Assembly (NCBI GenBank): GCA_914767715.1
Contig: OU612070.1
Span: 7,331,501-7,395,500, forward strand
Direction: 5' to 3'
DNA: 64,000 nt
Source: Membranipora membranacea
Lineage: Eukaryota > Bryozoa > Gymnolaemata > Cheilostomatida > Membraniporidae
Shown here: one piece after another, positions 10,998-22,487 of the stretch
How positions within the stretch are numbered: the stretch's first letter is position 1
Layout: the number at the start of each line of letters is the position of its first letter
The notes under the pieces: generated by a model
Seen by the model: only the letters and a program-made list of their open reading frames with translations
What the model was told of the DNA's origin: nothing
The model's database searches: none
Position numbers and translations under genes: made by a program

Positions 10998-13900
10998 CTT
11001 CATCTTCCCGCATGTAAGAGCTTGATGGTATGTCTGGAGTAACTGCCTTTCTGTTCCAAGTTGTCATACACTGAAACATTTTTGCTTGGACAAAACCTAT
11101 ACCATAGAACCAAGTGTATATATTGTGTTCTGTACCATCCACTTGTGACTCAAAATCATGCCTGACCTGACCGAATAGAAAGCTAACAACACTAAGAATT
11201 GTTTGGGACTAGGAAAACAAGCATTCAACCCCAAACTATCATTCTAATTAATCAATCTGGCTATTACTCACAAAAATTCTCTCCCATTGCCTATATCCAC
11301 ATCTTAACAGACTGACCTTAAACGCAAGGGCGTAAATCCCAGGGCTTAGATTGCTACAAATGTCCACGTACTACGCCCAAAACATATGTTGCGTCAGGTC
11401 TGGTTTGTCTATACAATTTACTATTATCACTGTGATTGTTGATAACTGTTGATAAATCTTCATCAGTTGTCAGTTTTGTGGTCACTTGATGGATTTACAC
11501 TGGTCACAGAATAAGGATGTATTAGCCTTGCTACGGCGGGCCTTATACTCTGTGTACTGGTGCATTGATGGCAAGGTTGATTGCACATCCCTAATGATAC
11601 ATTACAACTAATTTTTTACTCTAGTAGGTGACATCGTTTCAGATGCATAATAATCTTCAGTTCCTGTTTCCACAATTCATAATCTGATGCTGTCAGTGAT
11701 ATGGCAAAGTGAGTAGCCTGATTATAACTTGCAACCACAGCTTGTTTATACACCTTGTCTTCTCTTTATAAATACCCATGTGATTGGCCTTTTATCTGGT
11801 TAACTTATGCAGGTGGTAATCTTAGTCCAGCAGACTGGCCAGGGGGGTGGGTTTTGCCAGGCTGACCAGAATTTCTGGTATTGTCAGAACATTTCTCCCA
11901 CTGTAGCTAAGGTTGTTTGACTAAATCTGATTCTGATCCCTATGTCTAATTTTCTATGATTATAGTACTACCCGAGTATAGTAGCTGGTACTACTGTCAT
12001 GTCAAGCAGAATTATAGCTAGAGCCGAATTTGCTTTTGTTTGACGGCTGTTTCTATTTCATATGGCTCCTAGATTCATAATTCTTTTAATGTCTGTTTAT
12101 TATAGCCTGTCTATTTTGACAATGCCAGCTCCCTGGTCGATTTAAGTTTCCAACTTCATCTGCTGTCCTTTTCGGGCACCAATTTTATTATTTCAAAACT
12201 TGATTCGTTCTAAAACCTGCTTGAATCTGGTTGTCTTGGCCATCTGCACTTTTATTCTTGTGCCTGATAGTTAGCACTGAGATCTAACTTGCTTAACTTG
12301 CATAAAAAGAAATTGCATCATATTAGAGATCCCAAGCCATGGCAGGCTGTCAGGGGGGGGGGGGGGGCGCGTAGCCTGCCCAGGATAAAAGATCCCAGTT
12401 GAAGGTATTGTACTGATTCAATTCTGGTTCGATGGTCCATTACTTGGTTTAAGAGTCATTGTTCTCAGCTCAGTGTTTTCAAAAGGCTTTGCCAACTTAA
12501 ATGTCACTTGTCAATTGTCATGATAATAAACCTCAGTTAAACAAAGTTTGTTTCATCCTATTATCAAGTCCTATTATCACATCCTATCATCGACTAGTTG
12601 ATTAAAAATGGTTGGTTGATTAAAATCAGGTGGTCATACCACACAACCCGATGATTGCCTAAGGGGCGCGGCCGCAATATCTGCGCCAGGTTGCTCTCTG
12701 TTTGCAGGCAGGTCGGAGTACACTTGGGTGCCAACCAACTGACTGAGCCATTGCCTGAATAAATGTGCGGTTACTATTACCAATGCTGTATTACCAGCAT
12801 CGGGATGTCTCTTTTGCTAAACTTGTTATTGAAGTATATTTTCACTCTACGGAATCTGAATATTTATTTTAGTTAACAGCTGCATAGATGTTATGAAAGC
12901 TCCTCGGAAACTTAAGACATTGGTGAACTGTTCAACAAATTAATCACCTGCCTCTTGTGGTTGTTTAAAAGTGCATTGTAGTCCTAGGAAAATACTCTAG
13001 ATCTTGATCAGTTCTCTTTAGTATATAATCACCTACACAATGCTAGGTTAAGCGCTCAAACTGTGCCAGGATGGCCGATAGAAGCATTTAAATGAAATGG
13101 TATTACCAGCTCTCCGACACAGTTTGTGCGCTTAGTCTGGGGTAGTGTAGGTGATAATATCCACAAAAGAATATATCCAAATCTAGATTCTCGGACTTCA
13201 CCAGGCATACATAACAAATGAATAAATTCTTGTTCTGAATCTCTGACTCTTTTTCCTCTGACATTGCCTTTCATCATCAGAGTGTCAATCTTTATCTATC
13301 TACTGCTATCACTGGAGCTAGGTCCCTGACCACTGTCTCCTCCATCTCCTCCATCTCCGTCAGCTTCCATCCCTTTTACCCTGCATTATCCTTCTTATTA
13401 TGGCTTCTTTATTATCCTTGTACTCGTATCTATCACTGCCAATGCCATTTCTCTCCATCTTCATCCATTTCTCTCCATCTTTTCTCAATCTCTCTTAATC
13501 TTCTTCCCCTGTTTATTGTTCTCATGGTTGCTTCTGTCTGGTATGTTTTTTCTTGGGGGGCCTTTTCTTTTCTCCAATGTTCTTCTTTGTTTGAATTTGA
13601 TGAGCTATCCCCCCAATGAAGTTTCTCCTGGTATACCACTTGGTTCTCTTTTTCTAATTCTAGGATGTATCTTACCTGAACAAATTTCTTTGTATCCGGA
13701 TCCCTTCTGCGATTGCGTGTTTCAAGTGTACCTTTTAAATAAAACCATCGTTAAAATCATACCACTCACTGCATTCTATTTTTAATACTTCTATTCATCT
13801 ATTTAATGATATTCATTCAAATGAGAGTATACAAATATATCACAGAGTAAGGATATATCCTTACTCTGTGAATATATCATGATGGATGTTGTCATGTTTG

Positions 13901-15640
13901 TAGCATATAATACCAGAGCAGAATATCTGACAAACTGCTCCTAATAACCTTGTCAAAGACCAAGGAAAATTGGAGTTCGGAATAGACAGTATCTTATTGA
14001 AACCATTAACAATGACATAAATCAAAGGTGGTGTCACCCAGTACGGTATATACTCACACAGTAGGGGATATCTATACTCTGTGATGGTATCAACAATGGT
14101 GCAGTGTTGATAAATCTCAACATGATGTGTGGTCTCATCAAGGAGTCTTTAACTCCTCGGTCTCATAAAGTGTTTTCTTCGTATACACTATTTCATTTGG
14201 CAGACAATAATCATCCTGGATGAATGTTTGCTAAAGAAATTACGGAATTCCAAAAGGACAGATTCGCGTGAAGATAGACAATATTCATTTTTCCATACGC
14301 AAATGTAATACAATGCAATGTAACTGCCTGACTATACTATAACATAACTGAATATCCTGCTTTTCAAGATCTATTAAATTTTTCTAATAAAGCACTGAGT
14401 CCACAGGGTCGAGTATGCACAACATTACAAGCTGTGGTTTCCCTTTGTTTTCAGGCATTTATACCTCTCTAGCCATACGAAAATAAAACAGTAGCGAAGC
14501 ACTCTAAATCTAACTGATCTACACTTGAAGGATGTATGCACATTACCCACCAGCAGGTGAGTACTACTAGTTTATTGGGGGTTAAAACTTTAGGGTGAGG
14601 CCATTTTCGATATATATGGAAAATTACCCCACCCCAAAGTTATATATTCATTGTATAGGCCTAATATTATACAATCATAATGCAACAATCTGTTTTGAAA
14701 ATACCAGTTGAAATAGAATGTAGAGGATGTATTATGTTGGATGAAGTTTCAGTATTCCTAATCAGTTCATTGAGAAAGCCAAAATTCCCAAGAAAAACAG
14801 CTCTCTTTTGCAATCCACAAAGCTTCAGTTGAGTTGCATTTTTATCAGGTCACACTAACGCAGGCGAATTAAAGATTTTCACTAGGAGAAGCCTATTTCA
14901 AGCACATAAACTCTTGCATTTATCATTTGTTTTATATGGAAGTCACCTACCCTGATGATGGGAACTCGATAATTTATGCCCGGGCTTTGCAAATATTCCC
15001 GCTTCGCATTTTTCTTGGCTTTCTCATGAGCAACCGACTGACTATAACATGTATTGATATTTGTGTAGTCTTTTTTTCATGATTCATATTAAAGTCCAAA
15101 CAAAGTACATAAAAGAATCATGTGATACTGTTAGGGGTTAGGGGTTTGGGGTTTTCAAAGTCAGTTAAGGAATGGTGGTAATTTTGTTGCCATAGTTAAA
15201 TTTGGTGGATAACCTCTAAAGACATCCACATGCAACATAAGAAAGGCCCAATAATAGTTTATGCTTTGTTCTCAATATAGACTTTAACACTGATTTTTAT
15301 CTATGTCACCAGCATATGCTAAAAAAACAGATCGGATCGTTCTGGTTTCTACCAATTCAGCTTTATGCCCGAAACTTACAGATAGTTGAGGCAACAATAT
15401 ATATCCTAAAGGAGTTGAGTTTGATTATTGAAAAGTGTGTCTTCGATCGGATTGCAGTTTAGAGAAGCAACCTTAATTTTGAGAAAATATTTTTTTAAGG
15501 TGTTCTTAAAATTTCTACATAAATATCTTGTCCAGGCACTTTCGATTTGACGCCTCATGATACATGAAATGGAAGTTGAGAAAACATCCTTGAGTGTCGC
15601 TACACAGTAAAATGTAGGTTCAGTGCATCAAGCTTCAGAA
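10998..15640. other. No gene recognised (unit 2 left half)
   Basis: Counterpart of 1898-6530, with a poly-G run at about 12355-12367 and the palindrome at 13840-13871. Short frames are present on both strands and show no domain. Confidence 0.5.
13840..13871. repeat. Perfect 32-nt palindrome (copy 2)
   Basis: Unit 2 counterpart of the palindrome at 4747-4778, unchanged in sequence although its surroundings carry point differences. Confidence 0.85.
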
Positions 15641-16620
15641 TAATTATTCTCTTATATATACTTTCATTGTCAATCTACAATCATCTTTAAGAATGTTTTT
15701 CATACAGTGACAGAACAAATAAAATCTTAAGCGAAGGGAAAAAGAAAAAAGTACACAAGTAATAAAAATTAATAGGATTTAAAGTGCTTTTTATATATAC
15801 TTTTATTGTCAATCTACAATCATCTTCAGGAATGTTTTTCATGCAGTGACAGAAGAAACCAAAAAATCTTAAGCGGAGAGAAAAAGAAAAAATACACAAG
15901 TAATAAAAATTAATAGGATTTAAAGTGTTTTGATAGTTGTTGTTGAAAATGAGTAAGTTTGGTTGCTGAGCGTATCTGAATTGGTAAAGAGTTAAAAGTT
16001 GTAGCGATTTTTTGCCTTAATTGATCGCTGTGATAATGTAATAGATGTTTGTCTCTAAAAAAGGTTTTAGAGCTAGCTGGAATAAATCCTTCCAAAAGGA
16101 AGTCGGGTGCCATCAAGTGCAAAATTTGAAAACCAAAATTAATAAAGGTGAAATGACCAGCAAGGAGAGGAAAAGGAATCAGACCAAGAGATGTATTTAA
16201 ATCTCTTGTATGTATTAGATGATACGGTATGTGGTTGACATTTGCTATTAGGCGGAAAACCCTCTTTTGGAGCAAGTATATTCTTTCAAGAATATATTGT
16301 GGTGATAGGTTGCCATATATGCGGATGCCATATATCATATAACAAAAGACATACTGGAAATAAAAGTTACGAGATGATTTACTATCTAGGAATGCCCTGA
16401 ATTTCTGGAATAATGCCAAACATTTGTTTATTTTGGTGAAAATCTGGTCTACATGATCATCCCATGTCAATGTGTCATTCAAAGTAAAACCAAGGAGTTT
16501 GGTATTGAAATTTCGATTAAGTTTTTCATGGTTAAATTTTAGATCTAAATCTAGAGATGTGGCTCTATCAGAGGGTTGTATAAGCATATAGTGAGATTTT
16601 TTTACTCTAATACCAGCTTT
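15640..16620 (-). mobile_element. 5'-truncated jockey-like LINE, unit 2 copy
   Basis: Unit 2 counterpart of the LINE remnant at 6530-7500. The coding part (16587-15910) stays open for 225 codons and ends ...HFQQQLSKHFKSY. It covers the region after the catalytic palm, with blocks HEKLNR, LGFTLNDTLTWDDHV, NFYFQYVFCY, LLQKRVFRLIANVNHIPYH and RDKHLLHYHSDQLR. Two direct copies of the roughly 130-bp 3' segment are at about 15655-15780 and 15785-15920. No YADD motif is present, so it cannot encode an active reverse transcriptase. Confidence 0.8.
15910..16587 (-). pseudogene. C-terminal reverse transcriptase fragment (LINE)
   Basis: A 225-codon open frame on the minus strand, homologous to the C-terminal 220 or so residues of the reverse transcriptase frame at 60054-61508. 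Homology continues a few codons upstream of the first ATG (KKSHYM precedes), so that ATG is not a true start; the frame is the tail of a truncated element. The palm domain with YADD and the fingers are absent. It is transposon debris. Confidence 0.75.
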
Positions 16621-17176
16621 TCCAATTATTTTTCTCAGTCATTTTGTGGCAGCTATAACAGCAGCAGCAGAGCCAACCTTTCTCAGCATTAAAGACAAAA
16701 CCAATTTATCAAAATTGCAGATTCTTTTTGCACTCTTTACAAATGCTTGCTAGTTAGTATTAGAGGCTGACAATCACTTAATCGCGTAATTATACTTGTC
16801 ACAAAGGATAGGACAACTCTAAGTTTGCAATGATAACCTGTTTATTCAATTAAATAATTATCACAGGTTCTCTTTACTACAGGTTACTGGAGAAGAACGT
16901 GTTTGGTGGATTTAACAAGGATGGGAAGTTTTTTGTTATGGCTCAGGTGAGTTATCTGATATTTAAATTATATAAACTCGTCTAGATAGTTACAAATGAT
17001 CTCCTGAAATTAAAATTAAATTTATCCTCTTTCGTCTATCAGACAACACAACAGTTCATGCTAAACATTTGAGAATGAGATGATGATTATCTTGCCTGTA
17101 CATTCTCATGGTGCCTTTCAAATTGAATGCAAATCAATATGCTGATGCCCAAGCAAATAGTTCAAGTGGAGAGAAC

Positions 17177-17690
17177 TCCTACCAGTCTGGTGCACTTTAT
17201 GATATAGTCATAGACTTAACAATAAACCTAGACAAGACACCATATAGAGCATTAGCATCGAGGCATTTAATTGTGGGCAACGTAACGGCATTGGAAGGTG
17301 TAGAAGCATTGGTGTTATCATATGCCAGGTTTTTTGTTGTTCAGTTTTGATCGGATCTTGAGTGTGAAAATTACAATAGATTAAGCAGCTTGCTGTGAAC
17401 AGTTTGCTATGAATTTTGGGCAATAAAATATTTTAAAGAAGAAACAACATCAAGTTGATAACACAATGCTTCTGATTGTAAAGCAGTTTTCAAATTCAAA
17501 GTCCGATAAAAATTGACTGAGTTATGGACAAAAACCTTGATTATGGACAGTAAATCGATGATAACACTAATGCTGCTACACCTTCCAATGTTGTTACGTC
17601 GCCACAATTAAGTTCCTCACTTCAGCTGTATATAGTGTCCTGTGTAGGTTTATTATTAAGTCTATAGGTATAGTGCTTACTCTCTTTGAG
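17177..17690. mobile_element. Long inverted-repeat (foldback) element, unit 2
   Basis: Unit 2 counterpart of the element at 9040-9556, with arms at about 17177-17324 and 17558-17690. The sequence to its left matches the solo left arm at 7882 in unit 1. That is the join expected if two direct repeats recombined. Confidence 0.65.
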
Positions 17691-18468
17691 TTTTTTGACA
17701 GGCTGATTTGTCTTGAACTATGAAATCCACCAAACTAATGTTTTTTCAATATTTTTCTTTCCTTGCTATAAAGCTAAAAAAATACATCATTGAGGATTTA
17801 TCCTCACATTGAGCCAAAATATTCGTATAAAATCCATTTTCCAAATTGAGAGATAGAAGGCTGCTAACTCAAAGCAGAGGTCTTCACTATTGTGAATGTA
17901 TTGTACCAACCTGGTTTGCTAAATCGAAGAACGCTTTGATTTCTGTTGTTACCTGTGCCTTAACCTTCACATACAGTCTCCACAGTCAAGAATAATCATA
18001 TGCTTTATACCGTTCTAGGGTAATACTGAAAGAAGAAAATATGGATGATCACTTGAGAATTCATACTGTTGTGAGATCATACCTACGCGACATTTGTCCT
18101 TTCGAGTAAGCTTACCAAACACAAACGCATGGTGGTCACTTTTCAAGTGTCGTCTTTATAAAGGAACCTTCAAACAAAAGATGTGAGTAGTTAACGACAA
18201 CCCAAAGCAGCAGTCCCATCTCTATTGATATAAGCAAAATACTAAAGATGAAACAAATGTATCTACAAAAGTACTGGTCAACCTCTATCAAGTTTTGTCA
18301 AATGTGCTTTCGGAGTACTCCCCTTCATGAAGGGCGCTGGTGGCTTAATCATCAGAAATGGAGGCAGAGTTGCTTGTAATGCAGTTTAATCTGATAACAT
18401 GATGAATATATGAGTCAGACTGTTTTGTCGTTGTTATCATACCTGTGTCACTGGTTGGTACCCTCATA

Positions 18469-18842
18469 CCGTAATCCCTCACCTATAGATCGCGCGACGT
18501 ATAAGTGAAGGCGGCTATAAGAGAGTAGTATATAGACGCGACTATCATTTGAAGCATTATTATATTTAGTTTGGACCAAAAGCACTTACAATCACCGAAG
18601 ATGAATAGCTCAGTGGTAGAGCGTTCGACTTGTAAACATGGAGTTGTGAGTTCGAAACCCACTGAGGGCAGATTTTTTCCCAAAACTACTTAGTTCATTT
18701 GTAGTGAGTGTAGTGTAGTGAGTGTCTTAGAGCAGTGGGGTGTCTTATAGCTGTGGGGTGTCTTATAGCTGGAGCATTTTTATTTTTTCTGAGGGGGGTG
18801 ATTCACTTATAAGTCCGGTGACTTATAGGTGAGGGATTACGG
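18469..18842. mobile_element. TA-flanked MITE with a tRNA-like core
   Basis: This 374-bp insertion is absent from the matching place in unit 1 (about 10332). It starts CCGTAATCCCTCACCTATA and ends with the exact reverse complement. The inverted repeat continues imperfectly (TATAAGTGAA on both sides). TA precedes and follows (18467-18468, 18843-18844), while the empty site has a single TA, as in Tc1/mariner-type integration. It contains a tRNA-like stretch and short repeats of GGGTGTCTTATAGCTG, and encodes no transposase. Confidence 0.88.
18598..18670 (+). other. tRNA-like sequence (Thr-like) inside the MITE
   Basis: It has an A-box (TAGCTCAGTGGTAGAGC), an anticodon-loop-like CTTGTAA (anticodon TGT) and a B-box (GTTCGAAAC). 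The T stem has one mismatch and the acceptor strands do not pair, so this is not a functional tRNA gene. It looks like a tRNA or tRNA-derived SINE captured within the MITE. Confidence 0.6.
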
Positions 18843-19507
18843 TAGATGCATCTACCTGCGCTCAGCCTTCATTTCTCATAATGTTTCCCATCTCAAAATA
18901 GTTAATGCTCATACATAGTCAACAAATATTTCTCTGAATGAGGATCATTTTCTTTTCTGCTTCTTTCTCGCAGGGGTTTCGCGCACCATATAAAAATCTG
19001 TGAAACTTGGCGGAAAAACAGAAAACGGAGAACTTGCTTTTAATTTCAAGACCAAAATGTCAAGACACAACAATTGAAGGAAGGGGGAAAGAGTCGAAAC
19101 TCCTCGATATACATGCATCCCTGAGGAATGTAAGTATGAATAACATGGCATATGCTCTATGATTCCCCACTAGCCAATGTGTTGACTCTGATTGATGGGT
19201 TGGGAGAAGAAGAGCCAAGTGAAGCCATTTATTGGTGCCAAGGTCGTAGGTACTTTCCTGAAAGCACCGATGGCCTGGCATGTGCTCCACTTCTTCAAAC
19301 CCACTAAACAGGGCAAACAAATTGGCTTCTCTCCCTTCTCTTGGTTTTGTTGTTGGCAACAAGCTAATTGCATGTTGAAATCCTAGCTGGAGTTGCTCTC
19401 AGTTCTTCACCTGCCACATTCCCAGCCAAATTTATGATTTTATGATATTATTCTGTTTAAAAAATTCTCACATAACACCTTTAAGATTTCTATCAACCCA
19501 ATCCTCA

Positions 19508-21392
19508 GCACAGCATAGGATACAGTCTCTGCACACAAAGCTGTCTTCAGTTTCTTCAGACTCGATCGTGGGATTTTCGACTTTGAAACTGTCATCTTGA
19601 ACATTAATTCTTGGTAGCAATTAATTGACCGGCCACGCGATGCCATGCAATGCGCAGAGCAAAACTGAGCCAGGACTTAACAAAATGTGTTCAAAGTTAC
19701 CATAGTCCTTTGTAAGATCTCAAATCAAAAGAATGTTTCCATATGGCTCTTGCTCTGAAAGCTAGCAATGGCAGAATCTTTGGCTAGTGATCTCTTCCAC
19801 CTGCAGTCAAAATGGAAATTATTTCTCAGTCTTTGAACAGAGATAGACTTGCGATTTTAACCCATCAACCATAAAGAGGGAGTGAGAATCAATGAAGCAC
19901 TTAGACTTTAAGACCATTTGCCTTAGATAGATGTTGCAGAACTTACATTAAACTGCCTTCTGAACCTTGTGGATTTCACCAGATACCAATATATCTCACA
20001 AAAATAATTGGTAATGGGACAAATAGAAAATGTGCATGAGTGCATGAGCGCTTTTGCTAATTATCAGGTTTTCTTTGTAAATTGATACTTTAGGGAGTCA
20101 GTTGATTGTGTGGTCCTATTGGAATATTTTGCCAAAACTGAACTGGCACTAATCGGCCATTGGCAGTGACACTTTGATCTTAGCCAATAGGCCGAGAAGC
20201 TTCCAAAGATCTTGAAAAGTTACCTGCATGCAAGAAGATTATTTATTTTACCAATATTTTAAATTGAGCCTTCTCGTATAGCCAACATTGACTCGGGATA
20301 ACTCCAAGCTGTACAACAAGGGTGTGGCGTTGAATTTAGGAAGTGTGAGCGAAGGAAAGATGAATTCTTGAGTGTATTGGTACAAAGCATATTTCAGTGA
20401 GTGACAAATACCTTAGCTTCCTTTACTGTTCATATTGGTCTGAAACTAAATGATTCTGGGCAAGGGCGAGGTCAATCACAAGTCAATCACCTTTGGCGCC
20501 ATGACCCTGGGAGGTTTTGGATGATATTAGGGTCAGTTCTGATCGAGAGAGCTATGTGAAGAATTATATTAATAGGGTAACATATGACGTGTATGAAGAT
20601 AAAACTAAGATTATCTAACCAAATGTCCTGTTTTGGCCAACATCAATAGGGAGGTTTCTGATCTAGGGTAGCTAGGATGCTAGGGTGGCAATAATTGTAT
20701 ATGAAGTTTGCCTTGACAATCTTTGTTTGTTGAGAGGGGGGGTGGTCACCCCGACCAACAAAGCCTGTCAAGATAAGCTAACATAGATAGCAAAATAAAA
20801 CATCAGATCCATTATTAATCAAAGTAGCGTCACTATAGAAATATCTAGCTTGGATAACCAATCAGACTGAAGAGTTTTATTTAACTATCACACAAGAAGA
20901 CATTAAAGTGACAAATGCTACCAAGATCCTACCATTGAGTTTTCCTAGTTCAAGATTAGGGCTGCGCACTATTTTTTCAGAATCCAAATCGAGACATTTT
21001 TAGCGTCGCAATAAATATTGCTAGATTCTAATTTTGTGATGTGATACTCTTTAAGAGATTTCGGCCAGGAAGGATGGCACCATATTTGATGTAAGTCAAC
21101 TAAAAAGTGAGATGAGTGTATCAGCTTAAGTGAATTAGTATGCGGCGCAGCACTATGCTTATAAAACTAATTCCACTTAGGTAATGTGAAGTAAAACTTC
21201 CTAGCTTTTAAACATTTCAGTAATTAGTTTTCATATCCAGTTAATGGCTAATAGCCTGTATATGAAGTAGGCTACCCCAAGTACACTGGTGAATGTTGCA
21301 GTCTAACTTATATTTGTTTGATAGTGTGCGTGTGATATTTGCTGGATCTCCCAGGATTGTCAAACAGGCATAGTACCAACATATCAGACACA
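19508..21392. other. Upstream region of gene A
   Basis: No coding exon is recognised. It contains a U2-like repeat fragment (20130-20200), a small imperfect hairpin at about 20709-20776, and from about 21195 a stretch resembling 51380-51460 (both contain CTAGCTTTTAAACATTTCAG). The stretch just before the ATG matches that before gene B's exon 1 (GCATAGTACCA). This is probably the 5' flank and untranslated region of gene A. No clear TATA box is seen. Confidence 0.45.
20130..20200 (-). repeat. U2 snRNA-like repeat fragment, copy A
   Basis: The reverse complement from 20200 reads GCTTCTCGGCCTATTGGCT then AAGATCAAAGTGT. This matches the start of U2 snRNA with one substitution and one extra A. It then leaves U2 and follows copies B (54387) and C (63350) to about 20130. 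Only the first 70 or so bases of the roughly 205-bp repeat are present. Confidence 0.7.
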
Positions 21393-22487
21393 ATGTCAGC
21401 CAGCTCTAACAAACAACGAAGAATTTATTCGAGGAATATCTATACAGGGAGTGACACTCATCTATCTGCAACAGGTCAGTTAACCAAATGGATATAATTT
21501 ATTTCAAATATTATATCATTTTACAATTTCATTTCAATATTCAATTCTGATAAATATTTCATTTAAGTACAGCTTTGCCACCGCTGAGATATGAAATTCT
21601 GGCTATGATCAATTTTTTGCTTATTTTTGAGATTGTCACTCTTGATAGGCGATTTTTATACAAGGTATCAAACAATCTGAGGTATCTAGCTATAACAAAT
21701 CCTTAGCCATTAGCCTCACCCTTAAAATGTGATGGTCCACAGCCTGTAGGGTAAGGCTACAGAATCTGTTTCCCAAATACTGACTTGTTGATATTTTGTG
21801 AAAACCACAGCAGACAGGTTGCAACATGTTCAAACAAAACTTGGCTAGGAAAATACCCCTAGACTTAACCTTCTCTACCCCTCCCACTGTGATACAAGGG
21901 CTGTGTTTATGGAATAATTCAATGTATCTACCTTGTTGGGTAAGAACAATTTGTAACGTCATTATGTGCAAAAGTAATTTGGCAATGCCAGACTAGTTTC
22001 TTTATATTTCACTGATATATTTTTCAATATTAATTATAATATATGTAACGTTATATATTAGTTATCAGATGGAATCTATTGTAAGCTAAGCACAATGTAT
22101 CATAATCAATCAAATTTAGTTTCAACCTTTTTTTTTACTACCAATCCGTAATTTGTTAAGTGTGTCAATGCTGACTTATTGAGAGTTACTAAAAAATCAT
22201 GCTCTCATATGTTCAGCGCCCCCCCCCCCCCCCCCTATCATGAGGGAAAACTCATGAGACATATGCATTGTAATTTATTAGCAGCTGTCAGCAGTTAAGT
22301 TATGTTGTAGATGATGACATTGACAGCGGTGACAAAAACAAAGTTGTCAAGACAACAGCAGAAGACATGATGGAACTTTGCAATGCGGAAAGAGATGATA
22401 AAATAACATGTGGTATCTGCGGTGAAGAGTTTTTCTTTTTCCAACTAAAGGAATTTAAGCACCACAAATACCAACATCTAACAAAAA
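21393..22487 (+). CDS. Gene A exons 1 and 2 (start and atypical N-terminal finger)
   Basis: Exon 1 (21393-21474) starts at ATG, encodes MSASSNKQRRIYSRNIYTGS and a few more residues, and ends in phase 1 before GTCAGT. Exon 2 (22311-22487, after TTGTAG) is 177 nt and phase 1-1, so it can be skipped without a frame change. It encodes an acidic and basic stretch (DDIDSGDKNKVVKTTAEDMM) and one finger, TCGICGEEFFFF...FKHHKYQH, with a longer than usual C-to-H spacing. Gene B has a homologue of exon 1 but none of exon 2. In gene B the base triplet matching this ATG is ACG, and B starts 11 codons earlier on the homologous sequence. Confidence 0.65.

Larger units (their letters stand above)
16883..19129 (+). 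pseudogene. Decayed zinc-finger cassette (exons 4, 7, 8) in duplication unit 2
   Basis: Counterpart of the pseudogene at 7755-10618. Exon 4 (16883-16946) is intact. Exon 6 has gone, removed in a roughly 1.1-kb deletion between direct repeats. Exon 7 (about 18020-18182) shares the same 16-nt deletion in finger 2. Exon 8 (18974-19129) shares the early TAA. The shared lesions show that the copy was already dead before the 9-kb duplication. A MITE sits between exons 7 and 8. Confidence 0.8.
10998..19507. repeat. Tandem segmental duplication, unit 2 (about 8.5 kb)
   Basis: Second copy of the 9-kb unit. It lacks the L2-like fragment found in unit 1 and about 1.1 kb around the decayed exon 6. It keeps about 30 bases near 14822 that unit 1 lost and has gained a 374-bp TA-flanked MITE (18469-18842). 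These differences order the events: the duplication came first, then separate insertions and one recombination deletion. Confidence 0.9.

Noticed and set aside
18598-18670. A functional tRNA-Thr gene
   Set aside because: The A and B boxes and a TGT loop are present, but the acceptor strands do not pair and the sequence lies inside a MITE.
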